From: Chitinophagaceae bacterium
GTDB lineage: Bacteria; Bacteroidota; Bacteroidia; Chitinophagales; Chitinophagaceae
DNA length: 9,437 nucleotides
Direction of reading: 5' to 3'
NCBI GenBank assembly: GCA_947489175.1
Contig: CANLED010000059.1
Coordinates: 1-9,437 of the forward strand
Shown here: positions 1 through 6,948 of the stretch, piece by piece
Position numbering within the stretch: the first letter of the stretch is position 1
Layout of the letters: each line of letters starts with the position of its first letter
The notes under the pieces: model-generated
Told to the model about the DNA's origin: nothing
Databases searched by the model: none
The model's input: the letters and a program-made list of their open reading frames with translations, nothing else
Position numbers and translations under genes: made by a program

Positions 1-274
1 TAAGACCATGCAAATCCCTGAACTCATTCAAAGAAATAAGTCCATCGCTTTTGAAACCAATGTTGATAACAACATCTGTTTTTGTTAGGCCTACTACTAT
101 ACCTTGAACCATCTCACCGTCGGTGATTTGTTTGAAAGTACCTTCGTAAACTGCATCGTACTTTTGTTGCTCCTCGTTGTTGTAACGGGCAACATTTCTC
201 TTGTCAATGCTCCAATCGAAATCATCGTGTGCGGAGACTGTTGACGGATTTACTAGTGTGTTGTTTTCTTCCAC
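1..274 (-). CDS. rpsA: 30S ribosomal protein bS1, N-terminal 91 codons (runs off the left end)
   Basis: bS1 is the multi-OB-fold (S1 domain) ribosomal protein that binds mRNA and helps the 30S subunit unfold and load it. Only the N-terminus is in the window. An acidic, Asn-rich leader ends in DDFDWSIDKRNVARYN, a Bacteroidota bS1 signature. The start of the first S1 domain follows, from about residue 44 (YEGTFKQITDGEMVQGIVVG), then VVINIGFKSDGLISLNEF. The start codon is GTG at 274-272. An in-frame TAA two codons upstream rules out any longer version, and the next in-frame ATG lies well inside the S1 domain. Unusually for this phylum, a strong SD sequence (AAAGGAGG) sits 9 bases before the GTG. 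A TAnnTTTG-type promoter lies about 60 bases upstream, so the gene is probably transcribed on its own rather than with the aminotransferase before it. Identity is secure; the rest of the gene lies outside. Confidence 0.95.
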   Translation of the reverse strand, partial: MEENNTLVNPSTVSAHDDFDWSIDKRNVARYNNEEQQKYDAVYEGTFKQITDGEMVQGIVVGLTKTDVVINIGFKSDGLISLNEFRDLHGL

Positions 275-283
275 TATTTAATT

Positions 284-291
284 CCTCCTTT
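284..291 (-). promoter_or_regulatory. Strong extended Shine-Dalgarno sequence of rpsA
   Basis: On the minus strand the bases read AAAGGAGG, eight in a row complementary to the usual 16S rRNA 3' tail (CACCUCCUUU), with 9 bases between the run and the GTG start. I looked upstream of every other start in the window (rplF, rplR, rpsE, rpmD, rplO, secY, map, the peptidase, the flavoprotein and the aminotransferase) and saw no comparable motif. Bacteroidota ribosomes are known to hide the anti-SD in a pocket formed by bS21, bS18 and bS6, so a strong SD is more likely to be a regulatory device than a routine initiation signal. Confidence 0.85.
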
Positions 292-301
292 TGTTTAAAT
301 T

Positions 302-323
302 TCAACCTGTTTTGTCAAGCTGA
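302..323 (-). promoter_or_regulatory. Possible hairpin in the rpsA leader
   Basis: In the predicted leader RNA, CAGCUUG (322-316) can pair with CAGGUUG (309-303) around a 6-base ACAAAA loop. One more U-A pair (323/302) closes the base, making 8 pairs of which two are G-U. It ends about 11 bases before the SD sequence. The G-U pairs make it only moderately stable, so it may be chance. It is listed because bS1 synthesis is feedback-controlled through leader structure in other bacteria. Confidence 0.3.
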
Positions 324-334
324 TTTGGGGACGG

Positions 335-342
335 CAAAGGTA
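335..342 (-). promoter_or_regulatory. Probable rpsA promoter, -7 element
   Basis: The minus strand reads TACCTTTG here, a full match to the Bacteroidota housekeeping -7 consensus TAnnTTTG. An A/T tract (about 355-381, including runs of T and A) lies where the -33 and upstream contacts would fall, but a clean TTTG -33 element is not visible. The predicted transcript would start near 328 and give a leader of about 50 bases before the GTG of rpsA. The match and its placement in the intergenic gap upstream of rpsA support the call; no start site has been mapped. Confidence 0.7.
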
Positions 343-417
343 GTGGAATTTCTATATTCTACCCTAAAAAATAGTTTTTTAAGGCCTTTTTTAAAAATAA
401 TTATTTCACAAATCGAT

Positions 418-1707
418 TTACTTTGCAATTTGTTTGATGGCCCCTACTAATTTATCCAAATCTTTCAAAGAAGTATATACATTTGGCGTAATCCTAACCC
501 CATGTATATTTTCCCAATTTATCCCTACTGAATGAATTTTAAACTTGGTAAACAATTCACCTGATACCTCTTCAGGCTTTTTCCCATCAACGGCGATATT
601 TGCAATGGCGCAAGACATTTTAGGTTGTTTTGATTGCAAAAAGGAAACCCTAGGTAGGTCTTTAACCTGATCAACCCAATAGTTCTTTAAAAACCTCAAA
701 CGTGCTTCTTTCCTTGGTGCTCCGATCATTTCATGAAAATCTACTGCTGCTCCAATTGCCATTTCAGATGCAAAAGAACGAGTACCCAAAGATTCAAACT
801 TTCTGATGTCTGAACCATCAGGCTCTGTATTAGACAACAATGCCCATACATCTTTGATTTTTTCTTTTCTGATATACAACAAACCACTCCCAAATGGAGC
901 ACTCATCCATTTATGCAAAGAAGAGGCAAAATAATCGCATCCCAAATCTGGTATGTTAAAGTCAAAATGAGCAAGCGTATGGGCGCCGTCGGCAATTACT
1001 TCAATGCCTCTTTTATGTGCTTCATCAGCAATCTTCCTAACAGGCATGATCTGTCCTGTCCAATTGATCAAATGAGTTACCATAACAACTTTAGTTTTAC
1101 TGGTAAATGCATTTGAATAAAATTTCACGATATCATCCTCTTTTTCGATTGGCAAGGGCAAATCAATCCAAACCAATTTAATTCCATCTCTCTTTTCTCT
1201 CTGCTTCCAAGCATTGATCATGTTTGGATAATCTTGCTTTGTCAATACAATTTCATCACCAGCCTTTAAGTTCAATCCAAAAATAACCGTATTCAATCCC
1301 TCGGTTGAATTTCGGTTAATGGCTATTTCCTCTTTATCACAACCACAAACGCCTGCCAGTTTTTCACGCAACGGCTCCCTACCCTGATCTAGAATCTGCC
1401 ACATATAGTAAGATGGGGCTTCATTGCAATACTGATAATACCTTATATGAGCATCTTGAACTACCTTGGGTTGTGGTGCTACACCTCCATTGTTCAAATT
1501 GATGATATTGGGACTAACAGTATATGCTTCTCTGATCCAACCCCAAAAATCTTCATCCTGATCCATCAAGTTATATTCTTTGCTCGTCATAAAAGACCTC
1601 TTTAATGCGTCCGCGGCAAAAACAGGATTTGCTGCATGAAGAAATGGAAGGCCCGTCATGGCGCCAGAGAAAAGTTTTATAAAATTTCTGCGAGATCTTT
1701 CAATCAT
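418..1707 (-). CDS. Tat-exported PLP-dependent class V aminotransferase (isopenicillin-N-epimerase-like)
   Basis: A fold-type I PLP enzyme of the class V aminotransferase/cysteine desulfurase superfamily, 429 residues. The N-terminus carries a twin-arginine signal (S5-R6-R7-N8-F9-I10-K11), a hydrophobic stretch LFSGAMTGLPFLHAA and a possible cleavage site near FAADA (30-34). The protein is therefore probably folded with its cofactor in the cytoplasm and exported by TatABC. The signal also fixes the start codon. Family landmarks are the NNGGVAPQP substrate loop (72-80), NSTEGLN (133-139), D240 in IADGAH (Asp to the PLP ring nitrogen), and K266 in SSLHKW as the Schiff-base lysine. The C-terminal small domain ends in GVRITPNVYTSLKDLDKLV. 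The best-known relatives are CefD-like epimerases and related lyases, but substrate cannot be read from sequence and a beta-lactam role is not implied. It stands alone, with 232 bases before its start and 143 bases between its end and rpsA. No SD sequence is seen. Confidence 0.88.
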   Translation of the reverse strand: MIERSRRNFIKLFSGAMTGLPFLHAANPVFAADALKRSFMTSKEYNLMDQDEDFWGWIREAYTVSPNIINLNNGGVAPQPKVVQDAHIRYYQYCNEAPSYYMWQILDQGREPLREKLAGVCGCDKEEIAINRNSTEGLNTVIFGLNLKAGDEIVLTKQDYPNMINAWKQREKRDGIKLVWIDLPLPIEKEDDIVKFYSNAFTSKTKVVMVTHLINWTGQIMPVRKIADEAHKRGIEVIADGAHTLAHFDFNIPDLGCDYFASSLHKWMSAPFGSGLLYIRKEKIKDVWALLSNTEPDGSDIRKFESLGTRSFASEMAIGAAVDFHEMIGAPRKEARLRFLKNYWVDQVKDLPRVSFLQSKQPKMSCAIANIAVDGKKPEEVSGELFTKFKIHSVGINWENIHGVRITPNVYTSLKDLDKLVGAIKQIAK

Positions 1708-1939
1708 TTCGAATTGCTTTAGAGCATTAAGTTAAAACAATTAATTAAAAAACAGCTTTAGAAATTTGGTCAACACCCCTTCTTAGACCCAACATACAAG
1801 ACAAGGAAGCCATACTGCTTTTAAGGCAAGAATGATAAAAGACAATAATTTGATGTTAAACTAGACTTTTTCAATTTGGCAACTTCATTTCACTAATACG
1901 TGACCAATGGCATCTTAAATAAAAATCCGAATAGATTAT

Positions 1940-3196
1940 CTAAGAGGTAGCATTTAATGAATCCGTTATGGCATTGGCAGCAATCCAACCACTTGCCCAT
2001 GCATGCTGGAAATTGTATCCGCCAGTTATGCCATCAACATTCAACACTTCACCTACAAAATACAGTCCAGGAATTTTCTTACTTTCCAAAGTTGCTTGAT
2101 TGATACATTCAAGCTTGACCCCTCCAGCTGTTACAAATTCTTCCTTGAAGGTAGTTTTACCTTTCACTTGATAAGTGTCGCTACAAATATTTTTTGATAG
2201 AAGGTTTGATGATTCTGTGGAAATATTTGCCCAGCTATCATCAGGCCGGATTCTACTTTTTTCAAGAATGTAATTCCACAAACGATTTGAAATATCAAAT
2301 GGATTTTTATTGCCGATAAACTGTTTTGACAATTGCACCCGCTTTATTTTTATTTCCTCAAGCATAGCACTTTCATGAAAATTAGGTGCCCAATTCAATT
2401 TAACCTCAAATTCATAATTCATTTGATGCAATTCTTTTGCAGCACGTGCAGACATACGAAGAATAGCCGGACCACTCAATCCCCAGTGCGTTATCAATAC
2501 AGGTCCTTGTTCTTGAATTTTTAATTGAGAAATCTTTACTCCAGTATTTGGGTTTGCAACCCCCATAAGCTGATGGAGATTTTTATCAGGAATATTAAAT
2601 GTAAATAATGATGGTACTGGAGGTTCTATATCCAAGCCAATTTTTCTTAACCAATCAAACCCCGAATCCTTGGGATGTCCGCCAGTAGCAATGCATATAA
2701 AATCTGCATGAAAAATATGCTGCAACGCCCCTCCATCATTCATCAACATCTCAAAACCAGCCTCATTTTTTTTAATATCCAATACTTCTATCTGTAAATG
2801 AATTTCTACCCCTAATTTTTCAGCTTCATTCATCAAACAATCAATAATTGTTTGGGATTTATCTGATACAGGAAACATCCTGCCATCAGATTCTGACTTC
2901 AACAAAACCCCTCTGTCTGAAAACCATTTCACGGTGTCGTTACTTGAAAAAGAATACAGTGCCTTCTTCATAAAATTTTTTCCACGGGGATATGCATCGA
3001 TCATATCTGAAACTTCTTCAGAGTAATGGGTTAAGTTGCACCTTCCCCCCCCACTAACTTTTACCTTTGATAGCAACTTATTTGATTTCTCAATAATTAC
3101 AACCTGTAAATCAGGATTTAACCTAGCTGCATTTACGGCACAAAAAAAACCGGATGCACCACCTCCTATAACAATAAGTTTTTTATTTTGACTCAT
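1940..3196 (-). CDS. HI0933/YhiN-family FAD-dependent flavoprotein (NAD(P)/FAD oxidoreductase-like)
   Basis: A 418-residue protein of the HI0933-like (YhiN/BaiN) flavoprotein family, close to the usual length of about 400. The N-terminal Rossmann motif VIGGGASG (9-16) binds the FAD ADP moiety, followed by the acidic end of beta-2 (IIEKS, 34-38). The family hallmark VSGGGRCNLT lies at 48-57, ATGG at 170-173, THWGLSGPAIL at 236-246, and the C-terminal FAD-contacting block runs from FVTAGGV (354-360) through GLYFVGEVLNVDGITGGYN to FQHAWASG. The physiological reaction is poorly defined: one clostridial member acts in bile-acid metabolism, but most are uncharacterised oxidoreductases. I place the start at the ATG at 3196, which overlaps the upstream peptidase's stop in ATGA and gives the usual N-terminus just before the Rossmann strand. 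A version with 15 more residues starting at 3241 is possible in frame but adds sequence the family does not need. It is the last gene of the run that begins with the ribosomal genes, and no SD sequence is present. Confidence 0.88.
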   Translation of the reverse strand: MSQNKKLIVIGGGASGFFCAVNAARLNPDLQVVIIEKSNKLLSKVKVSGGGRCNLTHYSEEVSDMIDAYPRGKNFMKKALYSFSSNDTVKWFSDRGVLLKSESDGRMFPVSDKSQTIIDCLMNEAEKLGVEIHLQIEVLDIKKNEAGFEMLMNDGGALQHIFHADFICIATGGHPKDSGFDWLRKIGLDIEPPVPSLFTFNIPDKNLHQLMGVANPNTGVKISQLKIQEQGPVLITHWGLSGPAILRMSARAAKELHQMNYEFEVKLNWAPNFHESAMLEEIKIKRVQLSKQFIGNKNPFDISNRLWNYILEKSRIRPDDSWANISTESSNLLSKNICSDTYQVKGKTTFKEEFVTAGGVKLECINQATLESKKIPGLYFVGEVLNVDGITGGYNFQHAWASGWIAANAITDSLNATS

Positions 3197-4716
3197 TTTG
3201 GCAACATCATAATTGAAGCAAACATTGCTATACCATCCCAAAAGTTCTTCAACTTAATATTCTCATTTTCAGCATGCTGATTGTTGTCATGATTAGCAAT
3301 AGGAACAGTAATCGGATTTGTATTAAGTACCTTTTCAAATACGTACAATGGTAAACTACCACCTAAAGTTGGCATCAAAATTGGGGATTCACCCGTTGTC
3401 AATTGAACAGCCTTTGCTACCCTTTTTGCAATAAGATTATCTAAAGATGTCTTTTGGGCATTGTAACCATCCGAGCGTGATATCATGCATATTTTTTCAT
3501 AGCGTGCCCTTTCTTCATCCGTTGGGATGTTCTCAGTTACATAAAACCCCTGGCTTTTTACATGTTCAATCACTTTGTTTTGTTGCCTTTTCCAATCGTT
3601 GCCTACAACAAGTCTCAAATCAATCGATGCCACTGCTTTAGTTGGGATTACATTCGCAGAAAGTTTCCCAACAGAAGCACTTTCTATACCATTAATGTTA
3701 AGGGACGGTAAATTGAGGGTATTATTGAGAGGACTAAGTATCTCTGATTTTTTAAAACCCAATTCTTTTTTCATTTGTTCATCTACAGATGGAACAAGAG
3801 ACAAAGCTTTAATTTCAGAAGGCGTTAATGGTATCACATCATCATAAAAACCTTTTATGGTCACATAACCACTGTCATTCTTCATGCTCGATATCAGTTT
3901 GCTTAATTCCATGCCTGGATTGGGAGCCCAATTGCCGTAATGTCCAGAATGAAGTGGGCGTTTAGGTCCGAAAACAGTGAGCTCTAAATGTGTATCACCT
4001 CTAACTCCAAATACTACCTGCTTTTTACCTGACTGATGAACAGGTCCGTCACATATTACCCAAATATCAGATTTAAGCAAAGATTTGTATTTTGAAAGAA
4101 TTTCTTCTAAATGCCCAGAACCTCGTTCCTCTTCACCTTCAAAAAAAAATTTGATGTTTACTTTTGGGAGTATGCTATTTACAAAAAGGGACGAATATCC
4201 ATTTATAATTGCCATCACACCCGCCTTATCATCAGAAGCACCTCTTGCGTATATTCTACACTCGGGATCAATTGATAGTCCCTTAGAAGGCCAATTTTGT
4301 TGAACACCGCCATTTTCTATTGAATTGGAAAACAACTTTGGGGTGAAAGGATGTAAACCTTTAAACCATTTAGTTGAATCAACTGGTTGACCATCATAGT
4401 GTGCATAAAAGACAATTGTTTGAACAGCGCCAGGTACGGAAACTTCACCATACACTACAGGCGGTTGATTTGGAGTAATTGAAGTTAAGAGTTGTACATT
4501 TTTAATATGGTTTGATTCCATATATTTAACAATCCATGCTGCATTTCTGTTGATGTTAATGTTATCACTAGCAATATTAGGGATTTCTAGAAACTCAGAA
4601 AAAGACTGTAATATTTCAGATTGATTTGACTGGCAATATAATCTAACCTTATTTAATTCTTGTGAGCGTCCAAAAACTGAAAAAAATAAAAGGATTAATG
4701 AAATTATAGTTCTCAT
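3193..4716 (-). CDS. Secreted M20 family metallopeptidase (carnosinase-like dipeptidase)
   Basis: A 507-residue di-zinc peptidase of the M20 family, nearest by motifs to the dipeptidase/carnosinase-like branch. A Sec signal peptide (MRTIISLILLFFSVFG, cut probably near GRS-Q) sends it to the periplasm or outside. Metal and catalytic residues fit the family: H106 and D108 (AHYDGQP), D162 in RGASDDKAG as bridging ligand, E195 and E196 in EGEEERGS, D223 in ICDGP, and H481 in NNQHAENE. The inserted dimerisation domain spans about 235-400 and contains HSGHYGNWAPNP (256-267). The likely job is hydrolysis of dipeptides or similar small amides, with the exact substrate unknown. It starts 36 bases after the map stop codon and shares an ATGA overlap with the flavoprotein, so all three are probably on one transcript. 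A pyrimidine-rich stretch (CTTTTCTTCCCTCCT) precedes it on the coding strand, not an SD. Confidence 0.9.
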   Translation of the reverse strand: MRTIISLILLFFSVFGRSQELNKVRLYCQSNQSEILQSFSEFLEIPNIASDNININRNAAWIVKYMESNHIKNVQLLTSITPNQPPVVYGEVSVPGAVQTIVFYAHYDGQPVDSTKWFKGLHPFTPKLFSNSIENGGVQQNWPSKGLSIDPECRIYARGASDDKAGVMAIINGYSSLFVNSILPKVNIKFFFEGEEERGSGHLEEILSKYKSLLKSDIWVICDGPVHQSGKKQVVFGVRGDTHLELTVFGPKRPLHSGHYGNWAPNPGMELSKLISSMKNDSGYVTIKGFYDDVIPLTPSEIKALSLVPSVDEQMKKELGFKKSEILSPLNNTLNLPSLNINGIESASVGKLSANVIPTKAVASIDLRLVVGNDWKRQQNKVIEHVKSQGFYVTENIPTDEERARYEKICMISRSDGYNAQKTSLDNLIAKRVAKAVQLTTGESPILMPTLGGSLPLYVFEKVLNTNPITVPIANHDNNQHAENENIKLKNFWDGIAMFASIMMLPK

Positions 4717-4752
4717 AGTATAAAGTTATGAGATAGGAGGGAAGAAAAGTGT

Positions 4753-5553
4753 TTAATAATTATCCACCAAGAAAGGATTGGCTATTTCTGATTCTATAAT
4801 TTGTACGAAACTTGACAAAATATCTGCTTTACCACGTTTTATACATATTGTATGCTCATAATGAGCTGAAAATTTGGCATCTTTAGTTCTTACAGTCCAA
4901 CCATCTTCATCATAAATAACATCTTTGGTACCTAAATTAATCATTGGTTCTATTGCAATAACCATTCCTTCTTTAAGCTTAGGACCAGTCCCCTTTTTTC
5001 CAAAATTAGGAACTTGCGGATCTTCGTGCAAACTTCTACCCAAGCCGTGTCCAACCAATTCACGGACAACACCATAATGATGTTTGCGTTCAGCAAAATC
5101 TTGGATAGCACAAGAAATATCACCTACACGATTACCTAAATGAGCTTTTTCAATCCCCAGTAGTAAAGAACTTCTAGTAACTGACATAAGAAGTTTATGC
5201 TCTTCTAAAACGGGTTGAATACCAAAAGTGTATGCACTATCGCCATGAAAACCATTTTTGTAAACACCTACATCTATTGAAACTAAATCACCTTCCTTTA
5301 TTTCTTTTTTATTGGGGAAACCATGGACCACTGCATCATTGATAGAGATACAAGTTGCAAATGGATAACCCTTATAATTTTTGAAAGATGGAACAGCTCC
5401 ATTGTCTAAAATGAATTCTTCCGCTCTATTGTTTAATAATTCAGAAGTAATTCCAGGTTTAAGAATTTTAGCTAATTCTGCAAGAGTCTGACTTACAAGT
5501 AAAGCGCTTATACGAATTAACTCTACTTCAGCAGAAGTTTTTAAATGAACCAT
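4753..5553 (-). CDS. map: Methionine aminopeptidase, type I
   Basis: A cytoplasmic metalloenzyme that removes the initiator methionine from nascent proteins after deformylation. The 266 residues form a single pita-bread domain of the type I class, with no zinc-finger extension. The five metal ligands are all present: D94 (VSIDVG), D105 (FHGDSA), H169 (VGHGLGR), E202 (AIEPM) and E233 (HYEHT). The substrate-side H77 (VVHGFP) is also there. These correspond to D97, D108, H171, E204, E235 and H79 of the E. coli enzyme. The start is 2 bases past the secY stop, the tight secY-map coupling common in many bacteria including Bacteroidota, so it is co-transcribed with the ribosomal operon. No SD is visible. 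The C-terminal tail after about residue 243 (ILSSFVQIIESEIANPFLVDNY) is slightly longer than in E. coli. Confidence 0.97.
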   Translation of the reverse strand: MVHLKTSAEVELIRISALLVSQTLAELAKILKPGITSELLNNRAEEFILDNGAVPSFKNYKGYPFATCISINDAVVHGFPNKKEIKEGDLVSIDVGVYKNGFHGDSAYTFGIQPVLEEHKLLMSVTRSSLLLGIEKAHLGNRVGDISCAIQDFAERKHHYGVVRELVGHGLGRSLHEDPQVPNFGKKGTGPKLKEGMVIAIEPMINLGTKDVIYDEDGWTVRTKDAKFSAHYEHTICIKRGKADILSSFVQIIESEIANPFLVDNY

Positions 5554-5555
5554 AA

Positions 5556-6890
5556 TTAAATTGAGGTGGGCGTAGCTGCTTGTCTTCCTTGAACCCTTCC
5601 AGCAGTCATTAAACCATCGTATTGACGCATCAATAAATGAGTTTCAATCTGTTGTAGAGTATCTAGAATAACACCAACCATAATCAAAAGTGAAGTACCT
5701 CCAAAGAAAGAAGCATAAGATTGTGTAATTCCAAATTGTTGTGCAACTCCTGGAAGAATACCAATCAAAGCCAAAAATATTGCTCCTGGTAAAGTAATTC
5801 GATCCATAACCTGTCCAATATAATCAGCAGTGGCTTGACCTGGTTTTACTCCAGGAATAAATCCATTATTCTGCTTTAGATTATCAGCCATTTGTTTTGG
5901 GTTGAAAATAAGAGCAGTATATAAAAATGTAAATGCAATTACCATTACACAGTATATGGTCATATACCAAATATTGCTTGGATCATTGAAGATTCTTGCA
6001 ATACCTTTCCCTGATTCAAGATTCGTAAAAGAAAATAAAGTAGGTAAAAACATAATTGCTTGTGCAAAAATGATAGGCATTACACCAGAAGCATTAACTT
6101 TTAGAGGAAGAAATTGTCTTGCACCTGCTAAAGATTTACTACCAACAAGTTGCTTTGCATAACTAATTGGAACCCTTCTTACACCTTGTACCAATAGGAT
6201 AAGTCCAAGAATAATAGCTATTAAAAAGGCAGTTTCAATCAAGAATAATAATAAACCACCACCACCACGGGTTTGTTTTGCTGCAAGTTCACCGATGAAA
6301 GAGTTTGGAAGCCTGGCTAAAATCCCAACCATAATAATGATTGAAGTACCATTGCCTAAACCTTTATCTTGAATTTTTTCACCTAACCACATTACAAAAA
6401 GAGTACCAGCTGTTAGTACGATTACTGTAGATATCCAGAAAAAAGGTTGATACGATTCAATGAGTGCATCTCTGCTTACATTCTTTAAATATGCTACATA
6501 AGCTGCTGCTTGAAAAACTGTAACAATTGCAGTAAGGTAACGAGTCCACTGATTAATTTTTGTCCTGCCACTATCTCCTTCCTTTTGTACTTTTTGCATT
6601 TGTGGAACCAAAATGGTCATCAATTGCATAAAAATGGAGGCAGAAATATACGGCATAATTCCCAATGCAAAAATAGATGCACTGGAGAAAGAACCACCAG
6701 CAAAAGTATCAAAAAGGCTTAACAAACCCTTTTTTGCACTCTCAAGATCAAGCTTGTTTGGATCAATACCTGGAAGTGGTACATGAGAACCTACTCTATA
6801 AACGAGAATCAAAAGGAGAGTAACAATGATTTTACTTTTTAGCTCATCAATGCTCCAAATGTTTTTTACAGTTTGAAAGAATTTCTTCAC
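5556..6890 (-). CDS. secY: Preprotein translocase subunit SecY
   Basis: The channel-forming subunit of the SecYEG translocon in the inner membrane, 444 residues with ten predicted membrane segments, of normal length. Visible landmarks are the amphipathic N-terminus and TM1 (IIVTLLLILVYRVGSHVPLPGID, 21-43), the plug/TM2 region around LFDTFAGGSFSSASIFALGIMPYISASIFMQL (59-90), the MWLGEKIQDKGLGNGTSIII segment (167-186), and VRRVPI in the fourth cytoplasmic loop. The fifth-loop signature NNGFIPGVKPG (341-351) contacts SecA and the ribosome, and the tail holds MRQYDGL (421-427). The start codon is GTG at 6890-6888, giving MKKFFQ, the expected N-terminus; no in-frame ATG lies nearby. The start codon sits inside a 10-base perfect palindrome (TTCACGTGAA, 6886-6895). 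It is preceded by rplO (58-base gap) and followed by map (2-base gap). No SD is present. Confidence 0.97.
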   Translation of the reverse strand: MKKFFQTVKNIWSIDELKSKIIVTLLLILVYRVGSHVPLPGIDPNKLDLESAKKGLLSLFDTFAGGSFSSASIFALGIMPYISASIFMQLMTILVPQMQKVQKEGDSGRTKINQWTRYLTAIVTVFQAAAYVAYLKNVSRDALIESYQPFFWISTVIVLTAGTLFVMWLGEKIQDKGLGNGTSIIIMVGILARLPNSFIGELAAKQTRGGGGLLLFLIETAFLIAIILGLILLVQGVRRVPISYAKQLVGSKSLAGARQFLPLKVNASGVMPIIFAQAIMFLPTLFSFTNLESGKGIARIFNDPSNIWYMTIYCVMVIAFTFLYTALIFNPKQMADNLKQNNGFIPGVKPGQATADYIGQVMDRITLPGAIFLALIGILPGVAQQFGITQSYASFFGGTSLLIMVGVILDTLQQIETHLLMRQYDGLMTAGRVQGRQAATPTSI

Positions 6891-6948
6891 GTGAAATGTT
6901 TTTGTCTGTTTTCTAAGAAATGAAACTTAGGCTGGTAAATACCGATTA

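Noticed and set aside
365..381. Hairpin TAAAAAA-TAG-TTTTTTA as terminator of the aminotransferase gene
   Set aside because: The stem is only A-U pairs with a 3-base loop, too weak for intrinsic termination. Its position just upstream of the rpsA -7 element fits an A/T-rich promoter region better.
229..450. Plus-strand 73-codon open frame across the rpsA start and leader
   Set aside because: It runs antisense over the rpsA start, SD and promoter and ends inside the aminotransferase gene. Its Phe/Leu/Cys-rich product looks like a reading of AT-rich intergenic DNA, and no family is recognisable.
1708..1939. Possible promoter or small gene in the gap between the flavoprotein and the aminotransferase
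   Set aside because: The best -7-like match on the minus strand is TATGTTGG (1789-1796), one mismatch to TAnnTTTG but without a -33 element at the right distance. Reading frames here are very short. The aminotransferase must have a promoter nearby, but I cannot place it.
3197..3241. Upstream in-frame start adding 15 residues to the flavoprotein
   Set aside because: The extra residues (MGWYSNVCFNYDVAK) lie inside the peptidase gene and do not resemble the family N-terminus; the ATGA overlap start gives the normal length.
3575..3847. Plus-strand 90-codon open frame within the M20 peptidase
   Set aside because: It is a shadow of a gene with intact catalytic motifs on the other strand.
6913..6930. 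Inverted repeat CTAAG/CTTAG between rplO and secY as a terminator or attenuator
   Set aside because: Five pairs with an 8-base loop, low GC and no U run; termination before secY would also be unexpected for an essential operon gene.
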